DNA of 17,334 nt, taken from positions 1 through 17,334 of the forward strand of contig JAGSPR010000096.1 in NCBI GenBank assembly GCA_018262455.1, read 5' to 3'. The notes under the pieces are model-generated. The model saw nothing but the letters and a program-made list of their open reading frames with translations. It was not told the origin of the DNA and searched no databases. The translations under genes and the position numbers were made by a program. This DNA is from Deltaproteobacteria bacterium. Its GTDB lineage: Bacteria > Myxococcota > Polyangia > Haliangiales > Haliangiaceae. Position 1 is the stretch's first letter, and each line of letters opens with the position of its first letter. Positions 6,858-13,920 of this stretch are shown piece by piece.

Positions 6858-6865
6858 TCTGATAC
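6855..6865. promoter_or_regulatory. Palindrome between divergent starts, possible operator
   Basis: GTATCTGATAC is a perfect 5-bp inverted repeat with one central base. It lies in the 30 bp separating ATG 6845 (-) and ATG 6876 (+), overlapping both predicted -10 boxes, so a protein bound here could control both directions at once. Confidence 0.4.
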
Positions 6866-6868
6866 GGT
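6863..6868 (+). promoter_or_regulatory. Predicted leaderless -10 box (TACGGT)
   Basis: TACGGT, then 7 nt, then ATG 6876; no Shine-Dalgarno precedes this ATG. It would drive the extensin-like/M28 pair. TACGGT is a weak -10, supported mainly by spacing. Confidence 0.42.
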
Positions 6869-6875
6869 CGCGGCC

Positions 6876-7724
6876 ATGTTCCGCCTGGTCTTGGTTGTCG
6901 CGCTCGTTGCGGGAGTGGCTCGGTTCGGTGAGGCCGCCCCCGAGGCGACGAAGCAGACCTCGTCGACAAAATCGCTCAAGAAGCCGCCGAAGCAGTCACG
7001 GAAGTCCGACAGCTCCGACCAGGCCGCCGCCAGGACCTCGAAGTCCAAGACGTCGAAGTCGAAGTCGAAGTCCAAGTCCAAGTCCAAGTCCAAGTCCGCG
7101 CGCGTCTCGCGGATCCCGACGCGCGCCACCCTCGCGAACATGGCGCAGATGCCGCACGGCTTCACGTGGCCACCGACTCCCGCGATGGAAGCGGCCGAGA
7201 AGGAGTGCGAGGCCAAGCTCGATCGTGCCGGCGTGACCTGGGAGCGCACGACGCGCGATGGCCGGATCGTGAATGCGATCATCGTCCCGGCGATGACGTT
7301 CGGCGGCGTCAAGTACAGCCAGATCTGGGGCGGCAAAGGCCCGCACAAGCTCGACTGTCAGTTCGCGCTCGCGCTCGAGACGATCGGCCCCGAGCTGTAC
7401 GCGCTCGGTGTTCGCGAGGTGAAGTTCGGCAGCCTGTACCGATGGTCGAACGTGCGCGCGTTTGGCACGACCAAGCCGATCCTGTCGCGCCACGGTCTCG
7501 GGATCGCGATGGACATCAGCTCGTTCGTCGACGACACCGGCCATAGTCCGGTCGTGAAGCAGGACTACAAGAAGGGCGATCTGCTGCTGCTCGGGATCGA
7601 GCAGGCGATCAACGCGAGCGGCAACTTCCGCACGGTGCTGACGCCGAAGAACGACCCGGTCTCGCACTCCGATCACTTCCACATCGAAGCCAAGACCGAC
7701 TACGCCTCGCCGGACCTCATGTGA
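6876..7724 (+). CDS. Extensin-like / M15-type metallopeptidase-fold exported protein
   Basis: A 282-residue exported protein. Residues 1-21 are a Sec signal peptide. A basic Ser/Lys-rich linker (about 25-75) with a run of Lys-Ser pairs follows. The C-terminal region (about 95-282) matches the extensin-like C-terminal family, related to M15/VanY peptidases: C111 and C161 (in HKLDC) are its usual conserved cysteine pair, and zinc-ligand-like residues are H206 and D213 in RHGLGIAMDIS plus H267-F-H269 in SHSDHFHIE. A role on peptidoglycan or peptides in the periplasm or outside is likely, but catalysis is unproven for this family. No Shine-Dalgarno precedes ATG 6876. The end overlaps the M28 lipoprotein start by 4 nt (GTGA), so the two are coupled. 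Confidence 0.87.
   Translation: MFRLVLVVALVAGVARFGEAAPEATKQTSSTKSLKKPPKQSRKSDSSDQAAARTSKSKTSKSKSKSKSKSKSKSARVSRIPTRATLANMAQMPHGFTWPPTPAMEAAEKECEAKLDRAGVTWERTTRDGRIVNAIIVPAMTFGGVKYSQIWGGKGPHKLDCQFALALETIGPELYALGVREVKFGSLYRWSNVRAFGTTKPILSRHGLGIAMDISSFVDDTGHSPVVKQDYKKGDLLLLGIEQAINASGNFRTVLTPKNDPVSHSDHFHIEAKTDYASPDLM
7038..7097 (+). repeat. Hexanucleotide microsatellite encoding Ser-Lys run
   Basis: About ten near-perfect copies of AAGTCC/AAGTCG in frame, giving alternating Ser and Lys at residues 55-74 of the extensin-like protein. The unit is six bases, so copy-number change would lengthen or shorten the linker without a frameshift. The 3' copies (all AAGTCC) are perfectly identical, suggesting recent expansion. 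Confidence 0.9.
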
Positions 7725-8596
7725 CACGAGGCATCGCGCTGCTCGTGCTGCTCGCCGCATGCGGGCCCGACGGCGGTGACCTGGCCGACGGCGGCATCGG
7801 CGACGCTGCGCTCGACGCGCCGTCCGGCTGTACGCGACCCGCGCTCGACCCTGACGTGCTGGGTGCGGCGGTGACGACCACGCTCGCCGAGCTCCCCGCA
7901 CCTCGCGCCACCACGCTCGAGCGGCAGGCGGCTCGGACCTACCTGATGAACGCGCTCGCGAGCATGGGCTGGTCCGCCCAGCTCCACAGCTACGCGGGAG
8001 GCGCGAACGTGATCGCGACGATCCCGGCCACCACCGGCTCCGCGCCGCAGATCATCGTCGGCGCCCACTTCGATACCGTGTCCGGGAGCCCGGGCGCGAA
8101 CGACAACGCGAGCGGCGTCGCCGTCGTGCTGGCCGTGGCGCAGATGCTCGTCGAGCTGCCGTGTCGCAACGCGGCCGTGACGGTGGTCCTGTTCGATCAG
8201 GAGGAGATCGGGCTGTTCGGCAGCCGCGCCTTCGCGCAGACGCTGTCGCCGGCGGACGTCCGCGCCGTCCACACGATCGATCAGGTCTCGTGGGACGACG
8301 ACGGCGATCGCCGGTTCGAGCTCGAGCTGCCGACTGCCGTGCTCGAGGCCGAGTGGCGCGCGGCCGCCGCGATCATCGGCGTGCCGGTCACGAAGACCTC
8401 GACGAGCGGCACCGATCACCAGGCGTTTCGCGATCAGGGCTTCGCCGCGATCGGCCTCACCGAAGAGTTCGTCGGAGGGGACAGCTCGCCCGAGCGCCAC
8501 CTCTCGACCGACACGCCCGCCACCGTCAACACCCCGTACCTCGTGCTCGCCGCACGCCTGACCGCGCAGGTCGTCATCACGGAGATCGGTCCGTAG
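7721..8596 (+). CDS. M28-family zinc metallopeptidase, lipoprotein
   Basis: A 291-residue M28 (aminopeptidase Y/S-type) peptidase, expected to remove N-terminal residues from peptides using two zinc ions. Ligands in order: H116 in GAHFDT, D128 in NDNASG, the E161-E162 pair (catalytic base and ligand) in DQEEIG, D187 in TIDQ and H260 in ERHLS, so the full set is present. The signal peptide ends in a lipobox, LLAAC14, followed by GPDGG and an Asp/Gly/Ala-rich linker typical of myxobacterial lipoproteins; it should be membrane-anchored and act outside the cytoplasm. GTG 7721 overlaps the previous stop (GTGA). Together with the extensin-like protein it forms a two-gene exported degradative unit. 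It ends 14 nt from the convergent secreted-protein gene. Confidence 0.93.
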   Translation: MTRGIALLVLLAACGPDGGDLADGGIGDAALDAPSGCTRPALDPDVLGAAVTTTLAELPAPRATTLERQAARTYLMNALASMGWSAQLHSYAGGANVIATIPATTGSAPQIIVGAHFDTVSGSPGANDNASGVAVVLAVAQMLVELPCRNAAVTVVLFDQEEIGLFGSRAFAQTLSPADVRAVHTIDQVSWDDDGDRRFELELPTAVLEAEWRAAAAIIGVPVTKTSTSGTDHQAFRDQGFAAIGLTEEFVGGDSSPERHLSTDTPATVNTPYLVLAARLTAQVVITEIGP

Positions 8597-8610
8597 GTCG
8601 AACCCTGGGG

Positions 8611-9258
8611 TCAGATCGGCACCGAGGTGACGATGCCGGCGCGCTCGACGAACAAGTAGTGCATCCCGTAGAGCCGCATCGCCCCGATCGGGCGGCCGGT
8701 GGAACGCGCGACCTCCTGGCCATCGCGCCGCACCAAGGTGACCGGCTCGCGGTCGCCATTAGGCATCACCAGCACGGTCTCGAGCTTGGTGCCGTGCAAC
8801 CGCGAGACGGAGCGGCCGGCATCGTCGAGCCCGATCCACACGGCGCCCGGTAGCGAACCAGCGAGAGCAACCCGGGTGTGCGCGGCCTCCGCATCGAGCT
8901 CCAGCACGGCGCTCGGGGCGAACTGCATGGAGGACCACAGGAACGCTCGCCGGGCGCTCGACACCACGCGGGCTCCCGACGGACCGAGCAGCGTCAGCGT
9001 CAGCGGGGCGTCGAGTGGCGCGGCGTCCGCGATCCGCGTGGTGTCGTAACCTGCCGGCGCGAGCAGCTGCCACGTCGCGTCGCGCGGCGCCGGCTCGCCG
9101 AGCACGGCAAACGTCCGCGTCCGGCCGGGCGTCCCGATCCCCGGGATGTGGTGAGTCGAGACCAGGAACGTCCGCGGTTCGAGATAGCCGCACGCGTCGA
9201 CGGGGCTTCCGCCCGGAGCCAGCGAGACGGCGAACACGGCAAGCAGGATGGTGCGCAT
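8611..9258 (-). CDS. Secreted protein, unknown function
   Basis: A 215-residue protein starting at ATG 9258. Residues 1-22 form a Sec signal peptide; the mature part begins near ACGYLEPR and has one remaining cysteine, so no disulfide within it. The rest is predominantly beta-type with no membrane segment and no family I recognise. The frame can be extended to a TTG at 9297, but that would bury the signal peptide, so the ATG is preferred; only a weak GGGA lies upstream. It follows the sigma-like gene by 136 bp on the same strand. No TANNNT box was found at 6-7 nt from its start, unlike several neighbours, so it may be transcribed with the sigma gene or from an unrecognised promoter. Confidence 0.78.
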   Translation of the reverse strand: MRTILLAVFAVSLAPGGSPVDACGYLEPRTFLVSTHHIPGIGTPGRTRTFAVLGEPAPRDATWQLLAPAGYDTTRIADAAPLDAPLTLTLLGPSGARVVSSARRAFLWSSMQFAPSAVLELDAEAAHTRVALAGSLPGAVWIGLDDAGRSVSRLHGTKLETVLVMPNGDREPVTLVRRDGQEVARSTGRPIGAMRLYGMHYLFVERAGIVTSVPI

Positions 9259-9394
9259 GATCCCAGAACGGGCCGCCCGGCCGACCGGCGCACACAATTC
9301 GTGTCACGGGACAGATCGCCCACCACGGTGCGCCGATCGGGCAGCAGGCGCGTTCGTAGGGACGATGCCAACCCCGCCGGCCGTCGTGATCGAG

Positions 9395-10279
9395 CTACTG
9401 CTGCGACGTCACGATCGAGGCGAGCAACCGCTCCACGCTGAGCTCGATCCGGCTCTTCACCAGCTCGAACATCTCGTCGAGCTCCTCGGCGGGCGCCTCG
9501 AGCTGCCCCGCGACATGCGCTCGCGTGGCGGCGAACACGGCCTCGCGCGCGGCGGCCAGCCAGCGCACGACGGTGGCGCGGTGGACGCCATACATCTGGG
9601 CGAGTTGCTCGAGCGTGACCCCGCCGAGGAAGTGGAGCCTCAGGAGGTTGCGATCGCGGCGCGATGCACTCGCCACTGCCTGCGCGAAGCCCGCCGAGAA
9701 CGCGGTCCGGTACTGAGCCTTGATCAGCGACAGCGCGACGTCGGTGGACGCGGCGAGCTCGCGCGCGGGCAGCACGACCTCGCGCTCCTCGAGCCGGATC
9801 CGGTCGATCGCGGTCCGCGTCGCGGTGACCTGGACCAGGCCGCGCAGCCGTCCTCGCCCCGCGTACTCCAGGATGCGGGCCGGTCGTTCGCCCTCGCCGA
9901 GCAGCAGCTTGTCTCGCACCGTGGCGCGCACATCCTCGACGGTCGCGGCCGGCAGCTTCATGCCCGCGAGCGCCTGCGACACGACCGCGAGATAGACACG
10001 GTCGAACGCGGTCACCGCGGCGTTGTCTCCGCGGGCACAGGCGAGCGCGAGGTGGACCTCGGTGACCGCCGCGGCCGACAGCACGGGAGGATCCTCGCCG
10101 GCGAGCTTGCCGGCGAGCGCGGTGATCACGTCCTGGGGATCGACCACGACGCCGGGCCATGCGGCCGCCGCCTCCTCGCACAGCGCGACGAGGGTCTGCT
10201 CCGCCACCGTCGGCTCTCCCAGCGCTTGCAGCGCCTCGGGTGCGCGGGCGGCGAGCAGATCGCGAAGCGGCGTGGCCAC
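9395..10279 (-). CDS. Sigma-70-like factor, Myxococcales type
   Basis: A 294-residue protein related to sigma-70/ECF factors. Residues about 90-165 match region 2, with the pattern ATVEDVRATVRDKLL, then EYAGRGRLRGLV and TRTAIDRIR. Residues about 208-250 match region 4, including a helix-turn-helix (VTLEQLAQMYGVHRATVVRWL). An extra N-terminal region of about 85 residues and an acidic C-terminal tail resemble a Myxococcales-specific sigma group that sits beside Ser/Thr kinases (as in TIGR03001). It should direct RNA polymerase to a small regulon. Start GTG 10279 lacks a Shine-Dalgarno; TACCAT lies 7 nt upstream. The neighbour 32 bp away carries an anti-sigma-type zinc finger plus a kinase domain, the obvious candidate partner. 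Confidence 0.86.
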   Translation of the reverse strand: MATPLRDLLAARAPEALQALGEPTVAEQTLVALCEEAAAAWPGVVVDPQDVITALAGKLAGEDPPVLSAAAVTEVHLALACARGDNAAVTAFDRVYLAVVSQALAGMKLPAATVEDVRATVRDKLLLGEGERPARILEYAGRGRLRGLVQVTATRTAIDRIRLEEREVVLPARELAASTDVALSLIKAQYRTAFSAGFAQAVASASRRDRNLLRLHFLGGVTLEQLAQMYGVHRATVVRWLAAAREAVFAATRAHVAGQLEAPAEELDEMFELVKSRIELSVERLLASIVTSQQ

Positions 10280-10286
10280 GGAGCCG

Positions 10287-10292
10287 ATGGTA
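10287..10292 (-). promoter_or_regulatory. Predicted leaderless -10 box (TACCAT)
   Basis: Minus strand: TACCAT, 7 nt, then GTG 10279 of the sigma-like gene. It overlaps the opposite-strand TATCCT at 10291-10296, so polymerase could occupy only one of the two promoters at a time. Confidence 0.45.
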
Positions 10293-10296
10293 TCCT
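10291..10296 (+). promoter_or_regulatory. Predicted -10 box of zinc-finger kinase gene (TATCCT)
   Basis: TATCCT lies 15 nt before ATG 10312; a transcript starting 6-7 nt downstream would have a leader of about 9 nt with part of the GAGG at 10300-10303 near its 5' end. No strong -35 is visible. Less certain than the leaderless boxes. Confidence 0.35.
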
Positions 10297-10311
10297 GGTG
10301 AGGTCGGCGGG

Positions 10312-13167
10312 ATGATGACGACGTGCCTCGATGATGAGACGGTGCTCGGGATGATCGAGGGCCGCCTCGCTCAGCCGGCGCTCGCAGCCGTCGACGATCA
10401 CCTCGACGGCTGCCCGAGTTGCCGCGATGTGATCGCGCAGCTCGCGCGTACGCGATCCCCCGCGCACGTGCTCGAACGTGGCCACACCATCGGTCGCTAC
10501 GTGATCGGCGAGCTGCTCGGCACCGGCGCGATGGGCCGCGTGTACTCCGCGTGGGAACCCGAGCTCGATCGCCGCGTCGCGATCAAGGTCTTGCACGAGG
10601 ATGCCCCGGGAGGCCGAGACCGGCTCGTCCGCGAGGCGCAGGCGATGGCCCGGCTCGATCATCCGAACGTCGTCGGCGTCCACGAGGTCGGCACCACCGA
10701 CGACGGGGTCTACGTGGCGATGGACCTGGTGGAGGGCGAGACCCTGCGCGCGTGGGCCGAGCGGCCACGGCCGTGGCGTGAGGTGGTCCGCTTGTTGATC
10801 GACGTCGCGCGTGGCCTCGCCGCCGTCCACGCCGCCGGCGTGATCCATCGCGACATCAAGCCTGACAACGTGATCGTCGGTGCGGATGGTCGCGCGCGGC
10901 TCGGAGACTTCGGGCTGGCGCGCTCGGGAAGGGCCAGCCCCGAACGCCTGGCCCCGCGATCGCCCACGGACGAGCCGATCGCGGCCGGCACGCCAGGCAC
11001 CGCGGTCGCCGGGACGCCCGCCTACATGGCACCCGAGGTCCTGCGCGGCGCCACCGCGACCGCGGCGAGCGACCAGTTCAGCTTCGGCATCACCGCCTAC
11101 GAGGTACTGGGCGGCAGGCGTCCGTTCCCCGGACGAACCTGGGCCGAGCTGGCGAGCGCCATCGACCGTGGCTCGATCGGCGTGCTGCGCTCGGTTCCCG
11201 CGTGGCTCGACACCGCGATCCGCCGCTGTCTCGCGGCCGATCCGGCAAGGCGTGCGACCTCGCTCGCCGCGATCGCCGACGTGCTCGCGAATCAATCGCA
11301 GCGCCGGCGGCCCGCGCGGTGGATCGCCACGGCGCTGGCGGCTGCAGCGATCGCGAGCGGCGTGACCTGGATGGCCACCCGAAACTCGCCGGAACCTACC
11401 TGCCAGGGGCGCGGCGCGCAGGAGCTGGCGACCGTGTGGAGCCACGACCTTCGCGCCGGCTTCCCGCTTGCTGGCGCGATCCCCGCGATCGATCGCTGGA
11501 CCGCCACGTGGGCGAGCGAGCGCGATGCGACCTGCGAGGCCACGCGAGTCGAGCCTGCCCCGAAGATCGCGGCCCGCCAGCGCTGCCTCGAGCAGCAGCG
11601 GTCCGAGCTCGCCGCGCTGGTCCAGCGCGCGCGCACCGAGGGCACGCCCTCGCAGCCGGGGCGTCCCGAAGCGTCGGTGGTCGCGAACGTGCTGGCGCCG
11701 GTGCTGGCGCCGGTGCTGGCGATCGATGAACCGCCGGGCTCGCTGAACGACCGCCTGGCGGATGCGCTCGCGGCGCTGTCTCCGCGGGACTGCCAGGCCG
11801 CGGAGCCTGGGACCGCCGATCCACTGCCGCTCGATCCGGACCGCGCCGCGGCGGCTCGCGAGGTTCGCGAGGCGCTCCCGGCGATCCGGGCGGCGATCGC
11901 GTTCGGTGATGCGCGGCCGGCGATCGCCACGGTGGACAAGCTCGTCGAGCGAGCGCGCACCAGCGGACACGCGCCGACCCTCGCCGAGGCGCTCCTCGTG
12001 CATGCCGATGCGATGCGCACGACCGCCCGACTCGCGGACGCCGCGCTGGCCGCTCGCGATGCGGTCGTCGCCGCAGAGCGCGGTCACGATGACCAGGCCG
12101 CCGCGCGCGCATGGATCGCTCGCGTCACGGTGGCCGGCGAGCGGCGCGACCTCGCCGTCGCCGAGGACATGGCCGCGATCGCCACCGCGGCGATCGATCG
12201 TGCGGGCGCGCCTCCCCAGCTCGCCACGCAGCTGCTGCGGCTGCGCGCGCTGGTCGCCTACAACCGCGGTCAGCTCGACGAGACCCGGGCGTTGCTGCTC
12301 GACGCCCGCGCACGCCTCGTCGCGCTCTCGAGCGAGCACTCCCGCGAGGTCGCCGCGATCGACTCGTCGCTCGGCACCACCGCGCGCGCGACCGGGGACC
12401 TCGACGCGGCCGAGCGGTATCACCGCAAGGCCCTGGCGATCGATCGCGAGCTCCGCCCCGACGGCCGAAATCCCGAGGTCGCGCGCGATCTGCACAACGT
12501 CGCCGGCGTGCTTCGCCTGCGCGGCGATCTCGCGGGCGCCTACCAGATGTATCACCAGGCACTCGCGATCGAGATCGCGATCCGCGGCGAGCACGGCGTC
12601 GAGGCCGGCCTGACGCACAACTCCCTCGGCCTCGTGAAGATGGCGCAGCGCGACTGGGCCGGCGCGCGCGTCGAGCTCGAGCACGCGCTCGCGGCCCTCA
12701 CCGCCGCCGGCCACGGCGATCGCGCGTTCGCCGAGCACAACCTTGGCCTCGTCGCCGCGGCGACCGGCAACCACCAGGCAGCGCTCGAGCACTACCAGCG
12801 TGCCAGCGCGATCTACGCCGCCACGATCGGCGACGACGCGATGTCCCCGATCCGGCTCTACCTCGATCGTGCGCGCTCGATCGCTGCTCGCGCCGGCATC
12901 GCCGCGGCTCGCCCCGATGCGCGGCGCGCGCTCGACGCGGCACGACGCGCCCACATCCCTTGGATCGCCGAGGACGCCCAGGCCTTGCTCGATGATCACC
13001 CATCTCCGTCGAGGGGCGACGCCACCGTCGTGCTGTCGATCGAACCGCCGGTCGGCGGCCCCATCGTCGTCACCCAGCCCGCTCGCGCCGACACGCCCCC
13101 GGTGCCCACGCCGACGCCCAGGCCCACGCGCGATGTCGGCACCTACGGCGCAAGCCAGGGCTGGTAG
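10312..13167 (+). CDS. Anti-sigma zinc finger-Ser/Thr kinase-TPR membrane protein
   Basis: A 951-residue protein with four parts. Residues 1-46 form an anti-sigma-type zinc finger: C5, H30-x3-C34-x2-C37. Residues about 63-330 are a Hanks-type kinase with G70-x-G72, K92, H179-R-D181-IKPDN, D199-F-G and A240-P-E. A single membrane helix spans about 337-356. The exported part starts with a cysteine module common in myxobacterial kinases (C364, C408, C425), followed by helical repeats; clear TPRs lie at about 680-855 (for example DLDAAERYHRKALAI), then a Pro/Thr-rich tail. The likely mechanism is that an external signal sensed by the TPRs alters kinase or zinc-finger activity on the divergent sigma factor. 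ATG 10312 follows GAGG by 8 nt. The zinc finger confirms translation from here and not further upstream. Confidence 0.95.
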   Translation: MMTTCLDDETVLGMIEGRLAQPALAAVDDHLDGCPSCRDVIAQLARTRSPAHVLERGHTIGRYVIGELLGTGAMGRVYSAWEPELDRRVAIKVLHEDAPGGRDRLVREAQAMARLDHPNVVGVHEVGTTDDGVYVAMDLVEGETLRAWAERPRPWREVVRLLIDVARGLAAVHAAGVIHRDIKPDNVIVGADGRARLGDFGLARSGRASPERLAPRSPTDEPIAAGTPGTAVAGTPAYMAPEVLRGATATAASDQFSFGITAYEVLGGRRPFPGRTWAELASAIDRGSIGVLRSVPAWLDTAIRRCLAADPARRATSLAAIADVLANQSQRRRPARWIATALAAAAIASGVTWMATRNSPEPTCQGRGAQELATVWSHDLRAGFPLAGAIPAIDRWTATWASERDATCEATRVEPAPKIAARQRCLEQQRSELAALVQRARTEGTPSQPGRPEASVVANVLAPVLAPVLAIDEPPGSLNDRLADALAALSPRDCQAAEPGTADPLPLDPDRAAAAREVREALPAIRAAIAFGDARPAIATVDKLVERARTSGHAPTLAEALLVHADAMRTTARLADAALAARDAVVAAERGHDDQAAARAWIARVTVAGERRDLAVAEDMAAIATAAIDRAGAPPQLATQLLRLRALVAYNRGQLDETRALLLDARARLVALSSEHSREVAAIDSSLGTTARATGDLDAAERYHRKALAIDRELRPDGRNPEVARDLHNVAGVLRLRGDLAGAYQMYHQALAIEIAIRGEHGVEAGLTHNSLGLVKMAQRDWAGARVELEHALAALTAAGHGDRAFAEHNLGLVAAATGNHQAALEHYQRASAIYAATIGDDAMSPIRLYLDRARSIAARAGIAAARPDARRALDAARRAHIPWIAEDAQALLDDHPSPSRGDATVVLSIEPPVGGPIVVTQPARADTPPVPTPTPRPTRDVGTYGASQGW
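11689..11721 (+). repeat. 12-nt tandem repeat within kinase gene
   Basis: GTGCTGGCGCCG occurs twice in perfect tandem followed by a partial third copy (GTGCTGGCG), encoding VLAPVLAPVLA in the exported region. In frame, so copy changes would not break the gene. Confidence 0.85.
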
Positions 13168-13251
13168 CTCCCAAGCCGAGCGAGTTCGAGCGGTTGACGG
13201 CGTCGGCGGATTGTCGTGCGCCGGTCGGCGTGTAGCCCCGTTGCCTGATCG

Positions 13252-13920
13252 ATGCCCACATCGATCTCGCGACGAACCTTCTTCGCACACGGTCTTGGAG
13301 TCGGCTCGCTCATGCTCGCGGGGTGCGGCTCGGGCGGCCTCGCGCCCCACGAGGTGCTGCCTGCCACGCCTCAGGCCGACGACGATCACGGCCCGCTCCC
13401 CGCGATGCCCGAGGTCGGGTCCGATCCCCGCGGGACGTGCGAGGTCACCGCGGACAACATCGAAGGCCCGTTCTACAAGCCAGGTGCGCCGGCGCGCGCC
13501 GTGCTCGTCGGGGACCGCGATCGCGGGGAACGCCTGGTCCTGGGAGGCACGGTCCGCACCACCGCGTGCACTCCGGTCGCCGGCGCGGTGCTCGAGCTCT
13601 GGCAGGCCGATGCGCGCGGCGGCTACGACAACGACGGCTGGGGCCTGCGCGGCACGCTCACCACCGACGCACTCGGGCGCTGGCAGGTCCGCACGATCAT
13701 GCCGGGCCGCTACCTCGATGGCCGGCGCTATCGACCCATGCACATCCACATCAAGCTGCGGGCGCGCGGGCTGCACGCGCTCACCACCCAGCTCTACTTC
13801 GAGGGCGACCCGTACCTCGACGGCGATCCGTTCGTCGTGTCGTCGCTGATCATGCCGCACGCCCGTGCCGGCTCGGGGCGCCGCGCCGCGTTCGACTTCG
13901 TGCTACCCGCGGCGACGTAG
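13252..13920 (+). CDS. Exported intradiol ring-cleavage dioxygenase
   Basis: A 222-residue member of the intradiol dioxygenase family (protocatechuate 3,4-/catechol 1,2-dioxygenase type), which opens catechol rings between the hydroxyls using Fe(III) and O2. The iron ligands expected from the family are present: Y125 (GGYDND), Y154 (PGRY), H164 and H166 (YRPMHIHIK); the EGPFY block (71-75) and the R161-P pair are also conserved. The N-terminus has a twin-arginine motif, SRRTFF, and a lipobox, LAGC25, so it should be exported folded and lipid-anchored. Exported intradiol enzymes are known but their substrates are mostly undefined; plant- or lignin-derived catechols are possible. No downstream ring-degradation genes are nearby, so it seems to act alone. 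It overlaps the convergent hydrolase gene by 18 bp. A Shine-Dalgarno is not evident. Confidence 0.92.
   Translation: MPTSISRRTFFAHGLGVGSLMLAGCGSGGLAPHEVLPATPQADDDHGPLPAMPEVGSDPRGTCEVTADNIEGPFYKPGAPARAVLVGDRDRGERLVLGGTVRTTACTPVAGAVLELWQADARGGYDNDGWGLRGTLTTDALGRWQVRTIMPGRYLDGRRYRPMHIHIKLRARGLHALTTQLYFEGDPYLDGDPFVVSSLIMPHARAGSGRRAAFDFVLPAAT

Noticed and set aside
7038..7097. Possible CRISPR-like or structural repeat array
   Set aside because: The units are 6 bp with no spacers and are in frame with an exported protein, so it is a coding microsatellite.
9259..9394. Possible small gene or regulatory RNA in the 136-bp gap between the sigma-like gene and the secreted-protein gene
   Set aside because: No frame with a credible start, no strong hairpin with a T-run and no TANNNT box at a useful distance was seen; I see nothing supportable here.
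13194..13199. TTGACG upstream of the dioxygenase as a -35 box
   Set aside because: No acceptable -10 lies at 16-19 bp (the sequence there is GC-rich), so a promoter could not be supported.
10126..13860. A 1244-codon open frame antisense to the zinc-finger kinase
   Set aside because: No domain is recognisable, the composition is Arg/Gly/Ala-rich, and it spans the kinase gene, an intergenic gap and part of the dioxygenase. It is a by-product of GC-rich third positions.
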